From: Verrucomicrobiales bacterium
GTDB taxonomy: Bacteria > Verrucomicrobiota > Verrucomicrobiia > Verrucomicrobiales > DEV007
Reading direction: 5' to 3'
NCBI GenBank assembly: GCA_029213025.1
Contig: JARGOZ010000074.1
Coordinates: 1-33,060 of the forward strand
Length of the DNA stretch: 33,060 bases
Shown here: positions 16,033-25,098 of the stretch, one piece after another
Layout of the letters: each line of letters begins with the position of its first letter
Position numbering within the stretch: the first letter of the stretch is position 1
The notes under the pieces: generated by a model
Told to the model about the DNA's origin: nothing
What the model saw: only the letters and a program-made list of their open reading frames with translations
Database searches by the model: none
Translations under genes and position numbers: made by a program

Positions 16033-17451
16033 ATGATAAGCCACCGATATCATGGGTCTGCCAAGCTTCACTTCCTCCTCAAACAAATCACGGGCTATTT
16101 CATCTACTGGGCGGTAGTCTGGTTCCTGCACCTCTTTGTTTATAAGGAAGATTTACTGCCGGCGAACTATGTCTGGATGTCCTTCCTTGTCCCCGCTTCT
16201 GCCTACCTGGAGAAGATGGCAAGGGCATCAAACCGGCAGTCACTCTGCGGCTTATCGAAGGAGCAAATCGCAAACATCACACAAAGGGAAATCATCTTTG
16301 CTCTGGTCACGGTTTTTGGCGTGATTGTTATGATCAAAGATCCGACCGCCTCACGTGCTTTTCTCGCTATATTCTTCACTTTGTATGCGGCCTGGATCAT
16401 CTGGATGAACCATACCGGGCATCGCAAGCTGCAGCGATATCTCTACCGCAATCAGGAAAAAGGAAAAACAAAGACCCTGGTGCTTGCCTCGCCCAGGGAG
16501 ATAGAAAGAGATCAGGCGATGCGAGTGACTTCCATTTTACCGGGGTCGGATGTTATGGGATACGTCGCTTTCGGCGGCACACCTACATCAGCCGCGATCG
16601 ATATGGCCACGTTTCCGGTTCTTGGTGATTTTCGGGATCTGGCCCGGATCTGCAAAGACTATGGTGCCCGCATGCTTCTCGCTACCGGAATTGAAGACCG
16701 CCCTTCCCTCGTCCAGTCCCTGCAACAAATGTGCGACTCCTACGGTATGCGTCTTGTCTGGGTGGATGACAAGGAACATAAATTTAAAGGAAAAATCGAT
16801 GCCTACAAAGACGGAAACCGGGTATACGTAACCAACTGGTCAGAACCGCTGGAAGATCCGATGATGCGATTTTACAAACGCATCGTTGACCTTTCCTTTT
16901 CTCTACTAATTGCCTGTACGGTCTTTCCCGTGCTCTGCTTTGCGGTATGGATTCTGCAAAAGAAAAACTCACCGGGGCCGATGTTTTATTCTCAGAAAAG
17001 GACCGGTCGAAACGGGGAAGTTTTTGAGGTATTGAAATTTCGCTCCATGCATGTGAACGACAATGCGGGCATACAGGCTAAAAAGGGCGATTCGAGAATT
17101 TTCCCCGGGGGCAATTTTTTGCGCAAATCCAGCCTCGATGAAATTCCCCAGTTTATCAATGTGCTAAAGGGCCAAATGAGCGTCGTCGGTCCCCGGCCTC
17201 ATTTTGTGGATCACGATCAGGCGTTCGAGAAAATCGTTGATGATTATGCGGTTCGATATTTCGCCAAACCGGGAATCACCGGACTGGCCCAAACCAAGGG
17301 ATGCCGGGGAGAAACAGATACCGATTTGAAAGTCAGGCAGAGAGTCCGCTTCGATAACTTTTACCTCCGCAACTGGACTCCGTGGATGGATATAAAAATC
17401 ATCTTAGCCACAGCCTGGCAGGTTATATTCCCGCCGCAAAGCGCCCGGTAG
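16033..17451 (+). CDS. Polyprenyl-phosphate phosphoglycosyl transferase (WcaJ/WbaP-like), copy 2
   Basis: A 472-residue paralogue of the gene at 8302-9720. The ATG at 16033 is chosen over the one at 16000 because the protein then begins MISHRYHGSAKLHFLL, aligning residue for residue with MIPNRCVGLSRLHLFI of copy 1, and the lengths become identical. It has N-terminal membrane helices, a middle nucleotide-fold-like region, then EPLEDPMMRFYKRIVDL, SPGPMFYSQKRTGRNGEVF, KFRSM, SLDEIPQ (catalytic Asp369-Glu370) and GQMSVVGPRPHF. It should load the first sugar-phosphate on the lipid carrier. Two such enzymes suggest two initiating sugars or two polymers. RecQ follows 45 bases later and is probably unrelated in function. 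Confidence 0.92.
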   Translation: MISHRYHGSAKLHFLLKQITGYFIYWAVVWFLHLFVYKEDLLPANYVWMSFLVPASAYLEKMARASNRQSLCGLSKEQIANITQREIIFALVTVFGVIVMIKDPTASRAFLAIFFTLYAAWIIWMNHTGHRKLQRYLYRNQEKGKTKTLVLASPREIERDQAMRVTSILPGSDVMGYVAFGGTPTSAAIDMATFPVLGDFRDLARICKDYGARMLLATGIEDRPSLVQSLQQMCDSYGMRLVWVDDKEHKFKGKIDAYKDGNRVYVTNWSEPLEDPMMRFYKRIVDLSFSLLIACTVFPVLCFAVWILQKKNSPGPMFYSQKRTGRNGEVFEVLKFRSMHVNDNAGIQAKKGDSRIFPGGNFLRKSSLDEIPQFINVLKGQMSVVGPRPHFVDHDQAFEKIVDDYAVRYFAKPGITGLAQTKGCRGETDTDLKVRQRVRFDNFYLRNWTPWMDIKIILATAWQVIFPPQSAR

Positions 17452-17496
17452 TTTTCGCCCTGTTCTTCGGCAGAATTGGTGCTTAGCTACCCTTTG

Positions 17497-19419
17497 ATGG
17501 CCCAATCCTCTCAAGAGCTTCTTAAACAATATTTCCTTCACGACAGCTTCCGCCCCGGCCAGCAAAGCGTGATTGAAATACTGCGCGCCGGTCGTTCCGC
17601 TCTGGCCATCTTCCCCACCGGAGGCGGAAAAAGCCTCTGCTATCAATTACCCGCCCTGTGTTTTGACGGCATTACTCTTGTGGTTTCCCCGCTCATCGCC
17701 CTGATGAGAGACCAGGTTGAAACCCTGTTATCTCTTGGAATTCCGGCTGCCCGTCTGGATTCCACTCTCGAGCTCAACAAAGTCCGGGAGATTTATCATC
17801 GAATGGAGGCCGGGGATCTAAAGCTTCTCTACATCGCGCCGGAAAGGCTCGCTAACGAAGGTTTCATGCGCCGTTTACGCCAATCCCGTATCTCCATGCT
17901 CGCGGTGGATGAGGCGCACTGCATTTCGGAGTGGGGGCACAACTTCCGGCCTGATTACCTCAAGCTGGCAGCTCTCGCAGCAGATCTCAAAGTGGAGCGC
18001 GTACTGGCTCTCACTGCTACAGCGACGCCAAAGGTGGCGGCGGATATCAGAGCACGTTTTTCTATAGCGGAAGACGACCATATCCAAACGCCTTTCCACC
18101 GGAAAAATCTGACCTTTCTTGTGGCACCTTGTCCGGTCGGTCAAAAGAAAGACCGACTGGTGGAAAAAATTAAATCCCGCCCGGCCGGCCCCACAATCGT
18201 CTACGTTACTTTGCAGCGAACCGCCGAAGAGGTCGCCGGCCATCTCACCAAAGCGGGAATCAGAGCGAGGGCCTACCACGCCGGGATGCGGGACGATCAC
18301 CGCTCCGGGCTGCAGGATGATTTTATGAACGACAGGGAAACTGTCATTGTCGCCACGATTGCCTTTGGCATGGGAGTCGACAAGTCAAACATTCGCTATG
18401 TCTATCACTACAATCTTCCCAAATCGCTGGAAAACTACGTTCAGGAATCGGGCAGAGCCGGACGCGACGGAGCCCCGGCAACTTGTGAAATACTGGCAAC
18501 TGGAAATGATCTGGTGGTCCTCGAAAACTTTGTCTACGGAGATACCCCGTCGCGAACAGCGATTAAGTCGCTCGTCGAACATCTGCTTCTTCAGGGCGAC
18601 CAGTTTCACATATCAAAATACGACCTGTCCTACAGTAGGGACATTCGACCGCTGGTTGTTTCTACAGCGATTACCTATCTGGAAATGGATGATGTGCTGA
18701 TTCCGGAAGGACCTTTCTACGCGAACTACCGATTTCAGCTTCTGCAACCCGAAACGCGCATTATCACCGGACATACCAAAGAGGAACAAACCCGAATACA
18801 GAATATCTTCGCCGGGTCGCCGAAGGCTCGAACCTGGCATACCGCTGATATCGAAGCCATTTCAGAAAACACCGGGGAATCAGAAGATATCGTAAGACGT
18901 ACTCTGGATAATCTCGCGGATTCCGGAGACATCAAAATCAAACCCGCCGGACTGCGACATGCTTACCGGCTGCACCCGGATGGAGAGCGAAAAGTTTCTG
19001 TTCTGACAAACCGCCTTGTCAGCTTGTTTGAATCCCGTGAAACCGGTGAGATCGACCGCCTTCAACTCGTTGTTGATTACTGTGAAGCAAAGGAATGTCT
19101 CACCGGTCGAATTTTGGAATATTTTGGAGATGAACCGGTTAGATGCGGTCAGTGCAGCGTTTGCACCGGCGAAAATACCGGCACCCCGCTTCCGACAAAA
19201 GCGCCACCGGCCATCACCAGTGAACAGAGTGAGGCCATTCAGGAACTTCATTCAGAGAATCACAAAGCCCTGAAAAATCATCGACAGTTGGCCCGGTTTC
19301 TCTGTGGGCTTTCCAGTCCGGCTACCACGAGATCGCGACTGAACCGCCACGATCTCTTCGGCTGCCTCGAGGAGGTTCCGTTTCAGGAAGTCCTCGCCTG
19401 GACAGAAGCGTTGCTCTAG
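17497..19419 (+). CDS. recQ: ATP-dependent DNA helicase RecQ
   Basis: A 640-residue superfamily 2 helicase that unwinds DNA 3'-5' in recombination and repair. Motifs: FRPGQQSVIEILRAGRS (Q motif area), TGGGKSLCYQLP (Walker A, about 43), AVDEAHCISEWGHNFRPDY (DEAH box, about 137, with the RecQ aromatic loop), ALTATATP, and QESGRAGRDG (motif VI). A zinc-binding segment with four Cys (YCEAKECLTG...RCGQCSVC) follows. The ATG at 17497 is used; a TTG at 17476 would add seven residues. The last part (from about 575) is not a clear HRDC domain. It is convergent with the peptidase gene, 11 bases away. Confidence 0.93.
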   Translation: MAQSSQELLKQYFLHDSFRPGQQSVIEILRAGRSALAIFPTGGGKSLCYQLPALCFDGITLVVSPLIALMRDQVETLLSLGIPAARLDSTLELNKVREIYHRMEAGDLKLLYIAPERLANEGFMRRLRQSRISMLAVDEAHCISEWGHNFRPDYLKLAALAADLKVERVLALTATATPKVAADIRARFSIAEDDHIQTPFHRKNLTFLVAPCPVGQKKDRLVEKIKSRPAGPTIVYVTLQRTAEEVAGHLTKAGIRARAYHAGMRDDHRSGLQDDFMNDRETVIVATIAFGMGVDKSNIRYVYHYNLPKSLENYVQESGRAGRDGAPATCEILATGNDLVVLENFVYGDTPSRTAIKSLVEHLLLQGDQFHISKYDLSYSRDIRPLVVSTAITYLEMDDVLIPEGPFYANYRFQLLQPETRIITGHTKEEQTRIQNIFAGSPKARTWHTADIEAISENTGESEDIVRRTLDNLADSGDIKIKPAGLRHAYRLHPDGERKVSVLTNRLVSLFESRETGEIDRLQLVVDYCEAKECLTGRILEYFGDEPVRCGQCSVCTGENTGTPLPTKAPPAITSEQSEAIQELHSENHKALKNHRQLARFLCGLSSPATTRSRLNRHDLFGCLEEVPFQEVLAWTEALL

Positions 19420-19430
19420 CAAGATGTGCT

Positions 19431-22337
19431 TCAATCCCGGGATGCCGGGGTAATCTTGAGTTTCAATTCCTCTTCCCCCCTCTTGACCACGATTTCGGTT
19501 TCTTTACCTACCTTCAGTCCGGCAATCGCATCGGTATAGTCGTAGATATTGAAAAGAGCCTTCCCATCGAGGCCTACGATAATATCGCCACCTTTTACAC
19601 CGGCGAGATCCGCAGGACCTTTATCGGCGACCCCGCTCAGCTTCACCCCTTTAATATCTGTCTGACTGTAATCAGGGATCGTACCGAGCTTCACCCGGAA
19701 CCCTCTGGCGCCCTGATTTTTCGGTGGATCAACTTTCTTGAACATCGGGGAGTTGGCACTTGTGGCAAGCCCCCGGGCGATCAGCGAAAACAGTTTGGAG
19801 ATATCCCTCGCTCCTTCGTAGTTGATTTTCGACGGAACATCTCTCGGGGTGTGATAATCGGAATGCGAACCGGTGAACGCATTAAGTATCGGCACATTCC
19901 GCATATAAAAATTGATCGCATCGGTGGGTAGATAGACATCATTCTGAACATTAATCGAAAGCCCAACCGGAACATTTCTCTGTTCGATCGCGCCTCTCCA
20001 GTAATCGGAGGAACCGGCTCCCTGGAGTACCACTGACTCATCCAGACGCCCGATCATATCCATATTCAAATACGAGGAAATCAGCAGGTTTAGCGGTGCG
20101 TTGCTGTCGCCGAGTGCATCTTTCGCCGTCTTGCGGATAAAATGGGAAGAACCCAGTAACCCAATCTCCTCCCCTGACCAACAGGCAAAAACAATGTCGC
20201 GGGTCAATTTCAGCTTGCCCCGCTTGTGTTGATCGGCCAAATATTCTGCAATTTCGAGTAACCCGGCGGTTCCCGAGGCATTGTCATCGGCACCAAAATG
20301 AATCTGATCTTTCTCCCCCTTTTTCGCGAGGGAACCCGGACCGGCGCTGGGCCCGAGGTGATCGATGTGTGCACCAATCAACAGCGCAGGATTGGGATGG
20401 TGTCCCTTCTGTTTAGCATCAAGAACAGCTATCACATTGCGACCGGTTTTCTTTTCCTGATCCACATCTATCGCCCCGCGCACCTGGGCATCCGGTATAT
20501 CAAACCCCTGCACCATTTCTCCTCCATCCAGAGATTTCTGTAGCTCAGCAAAATCTTTACCGGTGGACTTGATGAGCCGGGTGGCGAGATCTGTGGAAAT
20601 CGTGATCGCAGGTATTCCCGAGTTGGCCAGCGATGCGTCGAACTCCATGGGAACCAGCTCATTCTCTACTTCCGTGTTCGGACCGGTTACATAGATAATA
20701 CCGGCTGCAAATTTTCTCCGGGCGACATTGGCTTTGTGGCGTGTTCCGGCGAAGCGACGCAATTTCTGGCGAAGTTCTTCAGGAGCATCTTCCGGAAAAT
20801 AGCGCATTACCATGACCCACTTGCCCTTCACATCGAGATGGAAATAGGAAGAGTATTCATCCTTCGGCAATTCGATTCCATACCCGGCGAAGACAACACC
20901 GCTTTCCGCGAATTCCCCGTTTCTCGAAAAGGAAATGGGGCGCCATTCTTCATCCAGCTTCGGAGCAATTGTTTCTCCCCCCAGCATTACTTTCAGATCG
21001 TTTTCCTCGCCGACAGCCACACCGGCTGTAAATTCGAATTCCTGAAAGTAGCTGTCGTTATCTCCGCCCGGAGCAAGGCCCAGACTCTTGAAATAATCCG
21101 CTGCGTAGGCTGTGGCGAGTTGCTCGCCTTCTGTGCCGGTTAGACGCCCCTTCAGCTCAGGCGAAGCGAGGTATTCGAGATGGGCTTTCAAATCGGCGGC
21201 AGTAATATCGCCGGCCGTTTCCGGCAGAGCCTTCGCCGGCACTTCTGTTTGCAGCGGGTTGGCTTCCAGCCCGAGAGCTTTTCGAGCGGCTTCGTGATTC
21301 CAACCGGCTAAAAAGATCTGTGACTGCTTACCGGCACGCTTGCTGGTCCATGACAGCTTTTCCCCATCCGGACTGAATACCGGAAAACTGTCAAAATCAT
21401 CGGTATATGTCACCCGCACCGGTTTTCCCTGTCCGTCGGCGCGCACGAGAAACAGTTCAAAATTCGAGTAACCAAGTGCATTAGATACGTAGATCAAATA
21501 TTCACCGGATGGATGGAAAAAGGGAGCCCATGACATTACGCCCTCACTGGTAAGTTGCCTTTGATCGCTCCCGTCGATGTTCATAGTATAGATCTCAGCA
21601 ATGGGCGCTTTTTTGTCGAAACGCCGCCAGCAGATCTGTTTCCCGTCAAAACTGAAAAACGGTCCTCCGTCATAACCGTCTGCATTTGTCAGGCGCTTTG
21701 TATTACTGCCGTCGACATCGGATATATAGATTTCCATAGGAAACTTCTTGTCCAGTTTAAACGCCATCTGGTCATCGCGATTCAGGGAGCCGTCATACGC
21801 CTGCCGATTTGATGCGAACACGATGTGTTTGCCGTCCGGCGAATAGGCACCCTCTGCATCATACCCTTTTGTTTTTGTCAGATTGGTATACTTTCCGGTT
21901 TCGAGATCGTATTCGAAAATATCGTACTCTTCGTCATAATCCCAGGAGTAGCGCCGGGTTTTTCCCGAGTTCCGAAAATCGATCTCCGCCTTTTGCTTCG
22001 CGATGGCTTCCGCATCGTCCTGAGTGGAGGCGAACATCACTTTTTTTCCGGAAGGATGAATCCACGCACACGTGGTTTTTCCATGGCCCGGTGACACTTT
22101 GTCGACATCGCCTGTTTCCAAATCCATCAGATAGATTTGATAAAAAGGATTGTCACTTTCCCGCTCGCTCTGGAAGATGATTTTTTTTCCATCGGCGGAA
22201 AAATACCCTTCCCCGGATCTTTTTCCTTCAAAGGTCAATTGCCGCGTTCCGCTTAAAAATGCTGATTCGTCGCTGTGAACATTTCCCAGCGTGAAAACAG
22301 CAATGGCAGTGAGGTGAAAAATCGTCTTTCTCGTCAT
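19431..22337 (-). CDS. Secreted TolB-like propeller / M28 metallopeptidase / PDZ protein
   Basis: A 968-residue exported protein. The ATG at 22337 is chosen because it begins a signal peptide (MTRKTIFHLTAIAVFTLGNVHSD); an in-frame ATG at 22427 would bury it. Residues about 30-370 contain repeated PD40/TolB-type motifs (YFSADGKKIIFQS, YSPDGKHIVFASN, FSFDGKQICW, FHPSGEYLIYVSN, FSPDGEKLSWTS), predicting a beta-propeller. A PA-like insert follows, then an M28 zinc aminopeptidase domain with GAHIDHLG (H657), GADDNASGTAGLLE, CWSGEEIGLLGS, NMDMIGR and SDYHTPRD, giving the usual two-zinc ligands. A C-terminal PDZ domain has GVKGGDIIVGLDGKAL. It probably degrades peptides in the periplasm or outside the cell; substrate unknown. 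Confidence 0.92.
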   Translation of the reverse strand: MTRKTIFHLTAIAVFTLGNVHSDESAFLSGTRQLTFEGKRSGEGYFSADGKKIIFQSERESDNPFYQIYLMDLETGDVDKVSPGHGKTTCAWIHPSGKKVMFASTQDDAEAIAKQKAEIDFRNSGKTRRYSWDYDEEYDIFEYDLETGKYTNLTKTKGYDAEGAYSPDGKHIVFASNRQAYDGSLNRDDQMAFKLDKKFPMEIYISDVDGSNTKRLTNADGYDGGPFFSFDGKQICWRRFDKKAPIAEIYTMNIDGSDQRQLTSEGVMSWAPFFHPSGEYLIYVSNALGYSNFELFLVRADGQGKPVRVTYTDDFDSFPVFSPDGEKLSWTSKRAGKQSQIFLAGWNHEAARKALGLEANPLQTEVPAKALPETAGDITAADLKAHLEYLASPELKGRLTGTEGEQLATAYAADYFKSLGLAPGGDNDSYFQEFEFTAGVAVGEENDLKVMLGGETIAPKLDEEWRPISFSRNGEFAESGVVFAGYGIELPKDEYSSYFHLDVKGKWVMVMRYFPEDAPEELRQKLRRFAGTRHKANVARRKFAAGIIYVTGPNTEVENELVPMEFDASLANSGIPAITISTDLATRLIKSTGKDFAELQKSLDGGEMVQGFDIPDAQVRGAIDVDQEKKTGRNVIAVLDAKQKGHHPNPALLIGAHIDHLGPSAGPGSLAKKGEKDQIHFGADDNASGTAGLLEIAEYLADQHKRGKLKLTRDIVFACWSGEEIGLLGSSHFIRKTAKDALGDSNAPLNLLISSYLNMDMIGRLDESVVLQGAGSSDYWRGAIEQRNVPVGLSINVQNDVYLPTDAINFYMRNVPILNAFTGSHSDYHTPRDVPSKINYEGARDISKLFSLIARGLATSANSPMFKKVDPPKNQGARGFRVKLGTIPDYSQTDIKGVKLSGVADKGPADLAGVKGGDIIVGLDGKALFNIYDYTDAIAGLKVGKETEIVVKRGEEELKLKITPASRD

Positions 22338-22628
22338 ACGTCGGTAAAATCGTTCCTGGATACCTTCGGTCAACCAACTTACGAGGCGCGACAATGGAAA
22401 GGTTGTCAGCGATTTTTTGAAAAACACCCGCCGCAGATGGAATCGGTCAACGGATACTTATGCCGATCTCCGCGAATACCACAGTCGACAGGCCTTTAAC
22501 GAATGAATGTCGCCGAAATTTCCCAGCCGGAATTGCGAAGTGACTTCCCTCGCAAATCCCTTTTTGTCTGCATATTACAATCTCTGACCGGCGTTTCCGA
22601 CGACGATCCCCCCCCTCTCTATGGCCGT
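22338..22628. other. Non-coding spacer between peptidase and sialidase genes
   Basis: About 290 bases between two leftward genes. It would carry the promoter of the peptidase and the 3' end of the sialidase transcript. A run of C and CT (22608-22620) is the only visible oddity. No terminator hairpin, RNA gene or convincing ORF was recognised. Confidence 0.5.
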
Positions 22629-24227
22629 TTACCGGATGCCTGCGGGGGGGCTGGCATTCGACATCTGTCCCGGAGCCGCAATTCTCGATACGAGGACAGC
22701 CGTGTCAGGCGCTTTTCCGGAGTAAAAGGAAATGTAGTGGGCGTCACCGATCACGGCGGCATTTGCGTTGCCCGAGTCGAGAGCCACCGGGCTGCCGACC
22801 GCAACAGCTTCGGAGCCGGGCCAACTGAGAGGATTGTTGAACACAGCTTCCGGATCGACAACGCGGCGCCGGAGGATTCCCCGGCCTCGCTCGTAATAGT
22901 AGTTACTCAACAAACCGGTTTCCGGATCGAGGATCAGACTCGGCGTAGAGGCAGAAATATCGCTGATGTTGGTTCGCTCCCGCTTCCAGGTCGCCCCGTG
23001 GTCAGAGGAAATCATTTGGAATTGAGACTGGCCGCCGCTTTCCGTCCGGCCGACGGCAAAAATCCTTCCGTTGCCAAGGTAGACAGCGGCAGGTTCGGTC
23101 GGCCAGTCCGTTTTTACCAGCCCGGATTCGATGGTAGTCTGCGTCCAGGTTGCGCCGTTGTCGGTACTGATCATCTTCCCCCATGAGTGCACAGCATCTT
23201 TGCTGTAGTTACCGGCGAACCACAGAGCCATAAGTCCGACTTCGGGAACCGGAAAGACATCCGTAATCTGCATGGGCTGCACGGCGAGTTCCGGAGTAGC
23301 AACGAGTGTGAACGTCACTCCGTCTGTAGTGCGGTAGAGATCGTGATTCCATTCCTTCCAATCATTTTTGATTCTGCGCACCCAGAGAAGCATTGTACCG
23401 TTGGAATCCAGCCCTTTTCCAACTGTTACCTCTCCGAAGCCCGGCGTATCGGCGACCACTGTTTCTGCCGTCCAGGTTTTTCCGCCGTCTGTAGAGGTAC
23501 GCGCGTAAACAGAGCGACCTGCCTCATGGATTTGATGCGCCGTTCCCCGGCTATAGGTGCAGACCAGTTTCTCACCAATCGCCTGTATCATCGGCCACGA
23601 GTTGTAGCCGCTCACTTCCTCCACAACAGACGGTTTCGGTAGAGCTCCCAGTGGCGTAATCTTCACCAGGGACAGGCCGGTGGGCCTAACGAAAGTATCG
23701 CCGGGATCACCGGGTTCCCGCTGTATGCGCACCGTCAACGGTGCGTTGGGCACAACTTCGTAAAAGGATTCGAGCACAATCGTCCGACTGTGAAACGGTC
23801 CGGCGGGAAGTGAGGTACGCACCGGCTTGCCCAATGCATACCGGTCCGTGAAAGGGGCGCCTTCCACCATCTGTGCCAGGTGGACCCGGTACACATCTGC
23901 GAAGTCGGGACTTGTTTTCGCGTCGTTCGAAGTCACCACGATCTCAACCTTCACAGCGGCGTACTCTTTGGGAAAGCCAGGCACGACACCGGCGACCGAC
24001 TGCCCGGTGGTGCCGCCGGACAGGGACCAGACCGGGATATGAGTAGAACCCTTTGACATGAGGACCAGGGAAGGTTGCCCCGTTGCAATCGACATATTGG
24101 AAGCGTTCAGAAAAACCGGCGTGCCTTGCCAGCCCCCGGGATTTCGCTTTTCATCCGCGACCGTGATCGCGGTAAGTAGTGACAGGTATAGAAGCGAAAA
24201 TTGTAGGTGCCGGGATATGTTCCACAT
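22629..24227 (-). CDS. Secreted BNR-repeat sialidase-like protein
   Basis: A 532-residue protein with a signal peptide (MWNISRHLQFSLLYLSLLTAITVADE) and at least three Asp-box (S-x-D-x-G-x-T-W) repeats: STDGGKTWTAE (about 244), STDNGATWTQ (about 350) and SSDHGATWKRE (about 405), typical of the six-bladed sialidase/neuraminidase fold. The N-terminal 150 residues look like a beta-rich domain. The catalytic Arg triad, Tyr and Asp of true sialidases could not be assigned with certainty, so the enzyme may be an exo-sialidase or another glycan-active or glycan-binding member of the superfamily. It stands alone, with no sialic-acid catabolic genes nearby. Confidence 0.8.
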   Translation of the reverse strand: MWNISRHLQFSLLYLSLLTAITVADEKRNPGGWQGTPVFLNASNMSIATGQPSLVLMSKGSTHIPVWSLSGGTTGQSVAGVVPGFPKEYAAVKVEIVVTSNDAKTSPDFADVYRVHLAQMVEGAPFTDRYALGKPVRTSLPAGPFHSRTIVLESFYEVVPNAPLTVRIQREPGDPGDTFVRPTGLSLVKITPLGALPKPSVVEEVSGYNSWPMIQAIGEKLVCTYSRGTAHQIHEAGRSVYARTSTDGGKTWTAETVVADTPGFGEVTVGKGLDSNGTMLLWVRRIKNDWKEWNHDLYRTTDGVTFTLVATPELAVQPMQITDVFPVPEVGLMALWFAGNYSKDAVHSWGKMISTDNGATWTQTTIESGLVKTDWPTEPAAVYLGNGRIFAVGRTESGGQSQFQMISSDHGATWKRERTNISDISASTPSLILDPETGLLSNYYYERGRGILRRRVVDPEAVFNNPLSWPGSEAVAVGSPVALDSGNANAAVIGDAHYISFYSGKAPDTAVLVSRIAAPGQMSNASPPAGIR

Positions 24228-24356
24228 ACCTTCCAGATATACGGATTAAAAATCGATTTTCAAGACCGAAGAATATCCACCTTTCAGGAACCGGCCCGCC
24301 ACTATTTCCCACCTTCCGGGTTCAGCGTATGAAGGGGAAAATCACCCGCCAGGGTA

Positions 24357-24887
24357 CTAACCGGCCGTTTCGGCATCCTGGTTCTCTTCCATCACAAGAG
24401 AACCATTATCTTTTTCCGGATGAACGATGATAATAATAGTTGTCGCGGCCTGATACAATTTGAGAACAATGGTAACCAGCAGCCCGCCCAGCGCACAGGA
24501 AGAGATCAGCACGAAATAGTAGAAAAACTGCAAAAAAGGATAAACTTTTTCCGGAGCCTCACCTATCGGCAGAGTAATAATGAGCAGCAGCACGATCGAA
24601 CCGATGAATCCCGTGCAAGCCAGTTTGGCAATCAACCTGATCTTATCATAATGTTCGCCACGCAGCTGTTTCTCCCTACTGCTTGTGAAAGAGATCAGAG
24701 TCAGGATCAGAGTGAGCACAGTGGCGGTAGCAGTCATCACCGAGCCACACAGGAAACGAACCGATGGCAGCATCCCGCCGAGCAGATCGAGAGCTTTGCC
24801 ATCAGTGACCTGCCCTACTGCCCACGCTCCGGTGAGAGTAATTAATCCCGCGATAATTCCACCGGCCCAATCTCTGCGTAAATTCAT
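24357..24887 (-). CDS. Small multi-pass membrane protein of unknown function
   Basis: A 176-residue protein with about four hydrophobic helices (roughly 8-28, 43-65, 88-108 and 120-145) and a short charged C-terminal tail rich in Glu/Asp (HPEKDNGSLVMEENQDAETAG). The loop SFTSSREKQLRGEHYDKIRLIAK between helices 2 and 3 is basic and probably cytoplasmic. No catalytic or binding motif is recognised. It is divergent from the UbiB-like gene and leftward like the sialidase gene, 129 bases apart. It is real by its clean hydrophobic pattern, but its role is unknown. Confidence 0.7.
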   Translation of the reverse strand: MNLRRDWAGGIIAGLITLTGAWAVGQVTDGKALDLLGGMLPSVRFLCGSVMTATATVLTLILTLISFTSSREKQLRGEHYDKIRLIAKLACTGFIGSIVLLLIITLPIGEAPEKVYPFLQFFYYFVLISSCALGGLLVTIVLKLYQAATTIIIIVHPEKDNGSLVMEENQDAETAG

Positions 24888-25098
24888 ACCCGGTGTGCCT
24901 AAGCTGGCTCCGCGCCACCCGGATCTAGATTTATTACATTCCCGTACACTGCGGATTTCCGTTCTGTTGACTGGGCAAAAAGAGTCGGCCGATCATGCAA
25001 ATGACAATAGTGACCGTGCAAAATACCTCTGTATAGCAATCATTTCAGGCAAAATCCCACGATAGTTGGCTGGCATTTATTTTGCGCATAACGTTGCC

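Noticed and set aside
19431..19465. GC-rich inverted repeat (CCCGG/CCGGG) as a terminator between RecQ and the peptidase.
   Set aside because: It lies inside the coding end of the peptidase, the stem is only five pairs and no T-run follows.
22503..23186. A 227-codon open frame on the plus strand.
   Set aside because: It lies mostly opposite the sialidase gene, has Arg/Gly-rich composition without any known motif, and mirrors the codon pattern of the minus-strand gene.
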